From Myxococcaceae bacterium (GTDB lineage Bacteria > Myxococcota > Myxococcia > Myxococcales > Myxococcaceae), in the NCBI GenBank assembly GCA_019694595.1, contig JAIBBQ010000053.1, forward strand, positions 1-34,610: a stretch of 34,610 nt of DNA, read 5' to 3'. Each line of letters begins with the position of its first letter. Position 1 is the stretch's first letter. Shown here piece after piece: positions 31,543 through 34,610 of this stretch. The notes below the pieces were generated by a model. The model ran no database searches. It saw nothing but the letters and a program-made list of their open reading frames with translations, and was not told the DNA's origin. The translations under genes and the position numbers were made by a program.

Positions 31543-32586
31543 CTACGGCTGGGCATCGAGGAAGTTGAGCAGCGGGGTGAAGACGTCGTGTGGCGCGTGG
31601 TCGCCGACGACCAGGTCCATGTGACCGTACTCCGCACCCGCGCCGTTCGCAGGGCAAACGAGCAGCCACTGCTTGGGGCCGCCGAGGGCGCGGTACCCGT
31701 CGCGCACACCTGGCGTGAGCGCGATGTGATCGAGCCGGGCGGCCACCACCAGCACCGGGGTGTGGACCTGCGACAGCCCCGCGCGGAAGTCGAGCTGCCC
31801 GTCGGCGCTGGCGAAGCGGCCGGTCGCCATCCACCCGCGGAACTGTTCCAGCACCCCGCTGGAGATGTCGGCGGTGCCGTACGCGAACAGCGCGCGCATC
31901 ACCGGAACGGGGGTATTCGACGGCTCGTAGAACAGGCGCTGAAGCGGCGCGTCGGCCAGCCCGTGAAACGGCGCAGCGAGGTGGGCGCCGAAGGCGGTCG
32001 GAATCGAGAAGCCCACGGGCACCAGCGCGCCGAAGCGCTCGATCACCGGCTCGACGCGGGTCCCCCAGTCGAGCCGGGTGGGCGAACCCAGCGTGACCGC
32101 GGCGTGCACGCCCTGTCCGCCCTGCGACAGGTACGCGTAGAGGACCAGGCCCCCCATGCTGTGGCCGACGAAGTCCACCGGGCCCGCGTGGGTGACGCGC
32201 TCGATCTCCTGCAGCGCGGTGGGGAGATCGTCCTTCCAGAACACGTCGAAGGCGTACCCCGGTGGCCGACCGCTGCCGCGGTCGGGATCGTCCGACGAGC
32301 CGGTGCCGCGCAAGGACAGCGTCCACGCCTCGCGGCCGTGCGCCACCAGCCAGCGCGCCAGGCTGTGGCCCTCGTCGAGGTCCATGTTGCGGGAGTTCGC
32401 GGCGACGCCGTGCAGCAGGAGCACCGGCGGGCCCTTGGGCAGCGTGGGGGTGCGGTAGCGCACCAGCTCGAGGCCGTAGCCGTCACTGGTGCGCGGCCGG
32501 TACGTCTCGGTGGCCACCGGCCGCGGCGCCACGTGCACGCAGCCGCTGGCGAGACAGAGCGCGATCGCCGTCAGCGCCACCCTCAC
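31543..32586 (-). CDS. Lipoprotein alpha/beta hydrolase
   Basis: A 347-residue protein from GTG 32586 with a lipoprotein signal MRVALTAIALCLASGC (lipid on Cys16). The hydrolase fold shows LLLHGVAANS (oxyanion), the nucleophile elbow VGHSMGG with Ser143, and the His motif near the end (EYGHMDLVVG). The acid is probably in VLVVAARLDHIALTPG. It resembles lysosomal/gastric-lipase-like AB hydrolases (SDGYGLELVRY, LDEGHSLARWLVAHG, TLSLRGTGSSD). It would act at the outer membrane or periplasm on an ester, unknown. It overlaps the preceding related gene by 4 nt and precedes the M16 pair by 13 nt. Confidence 0.85.
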   Translation of the reverse strand: MRVALTAIALCLASGCVHVAPRPVATETYRPRTSDGYGLELVRYRTPTLPKGPPVLLLHGVAANSRNMDLDEGHSLARWLVAHGREAWTLSLRGTGSSDDPDRGSGRPPGYAFDVFWKDDLPTALQEIERVTHAGPVDFVGHSMGGLVLYAYLSQGGQGVHAAVTLGSPTRLDWGTRVEPVIERFGALVPVGFSIPTAFGAHLAAPFHGLADAPLQRLFYEPSNTPVPVMRALFAYGTADISSGVLEQFRGWMATGRFASADGQLDFRAGLSQVHTPVLVVAARLDHIALTPGVRDGYRALGGPKQWLLVCPANGAGAEYGHMDLVVGDHAPHDVFTPLLNFLDAQP

Positions 32587-33530
32587 GGCAGCGGCTCCTC
32601 GAGGAACGCGACGATGGGCGCCCACACGTCTCGGGCAGCCTTCGCGCCGCGCAGGAGCGACAGGTGGCCATAGTCTTCCGCCGCGAGCTCCGCCGACGAG
32701 AGGCTGAGGATTCTCACCTGGGCCCGGGGAGCGAACTCACGCAAGGGCGCGGCGAGCTCGGGCCCCACCCAGCCGTCGGCGAGGCCCAGGACCAGGATGG
32801 TGGGGCGGTCGAGCCGGGAGAGCCGGGCGCGCACCGAGTCACCCGGGCCCAGCTCGAGATCGTGGCGCTGCATCCACCGCAGCAGGGAGCGCGCCCGCCG
32901 AGGGCCGAGATCCCCGAGCAACGCGAGCTGGGTCGACAGCTCGCGCGGAGGAATCGTGCTGCGCACCGCGAAGAGCTGTTCCAGCGCGGCGCGGCCGTCG
33001 GGATCCTGCGCCAGGCTCGAGAGCGCGCCGCCGGCATGGAGCACCTTCTCCACCAGCGCGCTGGGCACGTCGGCGTCGGCCGGGGTGGCGATCGCCGCCA
33101 CGCGCCCCACTCTCCCGGCGAACTCGACCGGCACCGCGGCGAGCGCCAGGGCCCCCGCCCAGCCGTGCGCCACCAGGTCGAAGGTCGGCTCGGGAATGGC
33201 GCGGGCCACCGCGGGGAGATCGCGCAGCACGAGGTCCACGAGCTCACCGTCGGGACCGGGAGCCGCCGCGCCCTGCCCGCGCAGCTCGGCGACGTAGACG
33301 GTGCGCCCCCGGGCCACGAGCGCGCGCGCCAGCCCGCGGCCGTCGAGATCGAAGAGCTGCCGCCCGAAGCCCAGGTCGGCGATCAGCAGCACCGGCCGCT
33401 GTCCCTCACCCCGCCCCGGCGGCGAGTACCGGTACAGCGCCACCGCTGCGCCGTCGGACGCCACCACCTTGCGGTGCGAGACCTCGAGCTGGCCCTGCGC
33501 CAGCGCCAGCACGGCGAGCACTGCGATCAC
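32583..33530 (-). CDS. Alpha/beta hydrolase-fold protein lacking the nucleophile (probable pseudo-enzyme)
   Basis: A 315-residue homologue of the next gene, sharing its layout: HRKVVASDGAAVALYRYSPPG, DLDGRGLARALVARG, TVYVAELRGQG, then FDLVAHGWAG where the partner has DFVGHSMGG. Aligned, the catalytic Ser is Gly123. The oxyanion region is also changed (ADLGFGRQ in place of LHGVAANS). The late His is kept (EDYGHLSLL). It is therefore probably inactive as a hydrolase and may bind a ligand or the partner. The first ~12 residues (MIAVLAVLALAQG) look like a short signal peptide. GTG 33530 overlaps the response regulator stop by 4 nt. Confidence 0.8.
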   Translation of the reverse strand: MIAVLAVLALAQGQLEVSHRKVVASDGAAVALYRYSPPGRGEGQRPVLLIADLGFGRQLFDLDGRGLARALVARGRTVYVAELRGQGAAAPGPDGELVDLVLRDLPAVARAIPEPTFDLVAHGWAGALALAAVPVEFAGRVGRVAAIATPADADVPSALVEKVLHAGGALSSLAQDPDGRAALEQLFAVRSTIPPRELSTQLALLGDLGPRRARSLLRWMQRHDLELGPGDSVRARLSRLDRPTILVLGLADGWVGPELAAPLREFAPRAQVRILSLSSAELAAEDYGHLSLLRGAKAARDVWAPIVAFLEEPLP

Positions 33531-34189
33531 AGCTCGACCAGCCCCGCCTTGAGCGCGAGCACCACCGCCTCGACGTGCGAGTTGACGCCCATCTTCTTGT
33601 AGAGGTGAGAGAGGTGGGTGCGCACCGTGCGCCGCTCCATCGCCATCACCTCGCCCACCTCGGCGTTCGACAGGCCCTTGGCGACGTACCGCAGCACGTC
33701 GAGTTCCTTCTCGTTGAGGCCCCAGGGGTTGGTCGTCTGCTGCGGCTTGCCCTGGACCGAGTGGAAGTAGTTCCAGAACCGTTTGGCGATCACCGCCTCG
33801 ATGACCGTGCCGCCGTCGAGCACCTCGCGGATCGCCGAGCGGATCTTCTCGGGCCCGACGCGCTTGACCAGGTAGCCGGCGGCGCCTGCCTTCACCGCCT
33901 CGTACACCTTCACCTCGTCGTCGAACGAGGTGAGCACCAGGATCTCCACCGCGGTGGTGCGCGCGCGCACGCGGCGGGTGACCTCGATGCCGTCGATGCC
34001 CGGCAGCTCGAGGTCCATCAGCACCACCTGCGGCTGGAGTTCGACGATCTCCGCCACCGCGGCCTCGCCTTCCTGCGCGGTGCCCACCACGGTGAGCTCG
34101 GGGAAGAGCGAGAGCGCCTTGAGCAGGTTCTTGAGCAGCGGCGCCTGGTCCTCGACCACGTACACCCTGACCTGCGCGTCGTCGCTCAT
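33527..34189 (-). CDS. NarL/FixJ-type response regulator
   Basis: A 220-residue two-domain regulator. The receiver domain (1-~125) has the acidic pair Glu13-Asp14, phosphoacceptor Asp59 in VVLMDLELPG, Thr87 in LVLTSFDD and Lys109 in YLVKRVG. The C-terminal LuxR-type helix-turn-helix (~150-215) reads LNEKELDVLRYVAKGLSNAEVGEVM, RRTVRTHLSHLYKKMGVNSHVEAV. It would be phosphorylated by a histidine kinase, not visible in the window, and bind DNA as a dimer. ATG 34189 overlaps the upstream stop by 4 nt. Heading the chain of hydrolase and peptidase genes suggests co-expression, not necessarily control of them. Confidence 0.93.
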   Translation of the reverse strand: MSDDAQVRVYVVEDQAPLLKNLLKALSLFPELTVVGTAQEGEAAVAEIVELQPQVVLMDLELPGIDGIEVTRRVRARTTAVEILVLTSFDDEVKVYEAVKAGAAGYLVKRVGPEKIRSAIREVLDGGTVIEAVIAKRFWNYFHSVQGKPQQTTNPWGLNEKELDVLRYVAKGLSNAEVGEVMAMERRTVRTHLSHLYKKMGVNSHVEAVVLALKAGLVEL

Positions 34190-34610
34190 CGCTTGCCCCG
34201 GAACACGGGCTGCATCTTCACCGTCTTGCCCGCCACGAACGACTGTTTTTGCTCGTCGCGCTCGCGGGTGCGCTGGTCGATCACCGCGATGGAGTGCACG
34301 CCCGGAGCCACCGGCACGTTCTCGGGCTTCACGCACACCTGGTCGCCGTCGATCTCCACCCGGGCTGGCCGGTCGAGCACCACCGTGAGCAGCGCCGCGC
34401 CCCGCTTCACCGGGGCGTCGTAGCAGTCGAGCACCGGCGGCGGCGCCGGCTTGGGCACCACCGGCGGCGGCACGGGCCTGGGGGCGACGGGGAGCTTGAC
34501 CTCGAGCACCCGCGCCGGCGGCGGCCGGTACGCCGGCAGGCGGTTGGAACCGCGCCACCAGAAGAGCCCCACCACCACCAGTGCCCCGGTGAAGAAGAAG
34601 GCCCCCGCGA
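34186..34610 (-). CDS. Membrane protein with C-terminal PEGA-like domain, truncated at window edge
   Basis: Only the C-terminal ~141 residues are visible; the frame is open to the edge, so the start lies outside. A membrane segment (AGAFFFTGALVVVGLFWW) sits right at the edge, followed by a Pro-rich linker (RPPPARVLEVKLPVAPRPV) and a small domain of about 80 residues. That domain has LTVVLDRPARVEIDGDQV, then APGVHSIAVID, reminiscent of PEGA domains (short beta sandwich with G-x-H near the end). One Cys pair-like CYD and CVK are seen. PEGA domains often follow a membrane helix of Ser/Thr kinases or histidine kinases, but the N-terminal part needed to say so is missing. Confidence 0.65.
   Translation of the reverse strand, partial: AGAFFFTGALVVVGLFWWRGSNRLPAYRPPPARVLEVKLPVAPRPVPPPVVPKPAPPPVLDCYDAPVKRGAALLTVVLDRPARVEIDGDQVCVKPENVPVAPGVHSIAVIDQRTRERDEQKQSFVAGKTVKMQPVFRGKR

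Noticed and set aside
33527-34189. Response regulator as the controller of the Tad-like operon
   Set aside because: It is in a different transcription unit and no shared binding site could be seen; the link would be speculation.
1-34610. CRISPR arrays, tRNA/rRNA genes, insertion sequences, prophage or restriction-modification genes
   Set aside because: No repeat-spacer pattern, RNA-gene landmarks, transposase or phage motifs were seen; composition is uniform across the window.

Overview
The window reads as a chromosomal segment of a high-GC Myxococcota bacterium (Myxococcales, probably Cystobacterineae). Three tandem bactofilins, the last with a long Pro/Ala-rich tail, match the bacNOP arrangement of Myxococcus xanthus. 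FHA-domain membrane proteins, long TPR proteins and GTG/TTG starts with 4-nt overlaps also fit. I see no rRNA, tRNA, CRISPR array, transposase or phage gene. Coding density is very high, and no stretch over 300 bases lacks a gene.

Layout. (1) 1-2084, minus: bactofilins and an alpha/beta hydrolase. (2) 2120-3973, minus: an exported TPR protein. (3) 4082-8422, plus: the only plus-strand operon, with an OmpA-type outer-membrane protein, a lipoprotein and a small two-helix membrane protein. (4) 8445-9428, minus: a Cys-rich exported protein. (5) 9516-15000, minus: xseA-xseB-ispA-dxs-tlyA, a widely conserved order covering exonuclease VII, isoprenoid precursors and a TlyA methyltransferase. (6) 14997-28089, minus: a Tad-like (type IVc pilus / type II-like) apparatus. 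It has CpaB, TadB, TadC, a 75-aa Flp-like prepilin, three large TadE/TadG-like proteins, two exported and one membrane protein of unknown function, and two FHA-domain transmembrane proteins. (7) 28229-34610, minus: a tightly overlapping chain with a membrane protein (partial), a NarL-type response regulator, two tandem alpha/beta hydrolase-fold proteins (one lacking its nucleophile), an active/inactive M16 peptidase pair and an RluA-type pseudouridine synthase.

The most interesting system is the Tad-like locus. It lacks the ATPase, secretin and prepilin peptidase, so those must lie elsewhere. From memory, this split and the nearby bacNOP genes recall the Kil (Tad-like contact-dependent prey-killing) apparatus of M. 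xanthus, whose genes are in two clusters, one close to bacNOP. That orthology is an inference and was not tested here. Features specific to this locus are pilin-type N-termini fused to large domains of unknown function, two FHA proteins in the same transcription unit, and a probable CTG start for one of them.

Limits: all family calls come from reading motifs by eye. Start codons were chosen from signal peptides, domain edges, gene overlaps and Shine-Dalgarno-like sequences. No database search was run.
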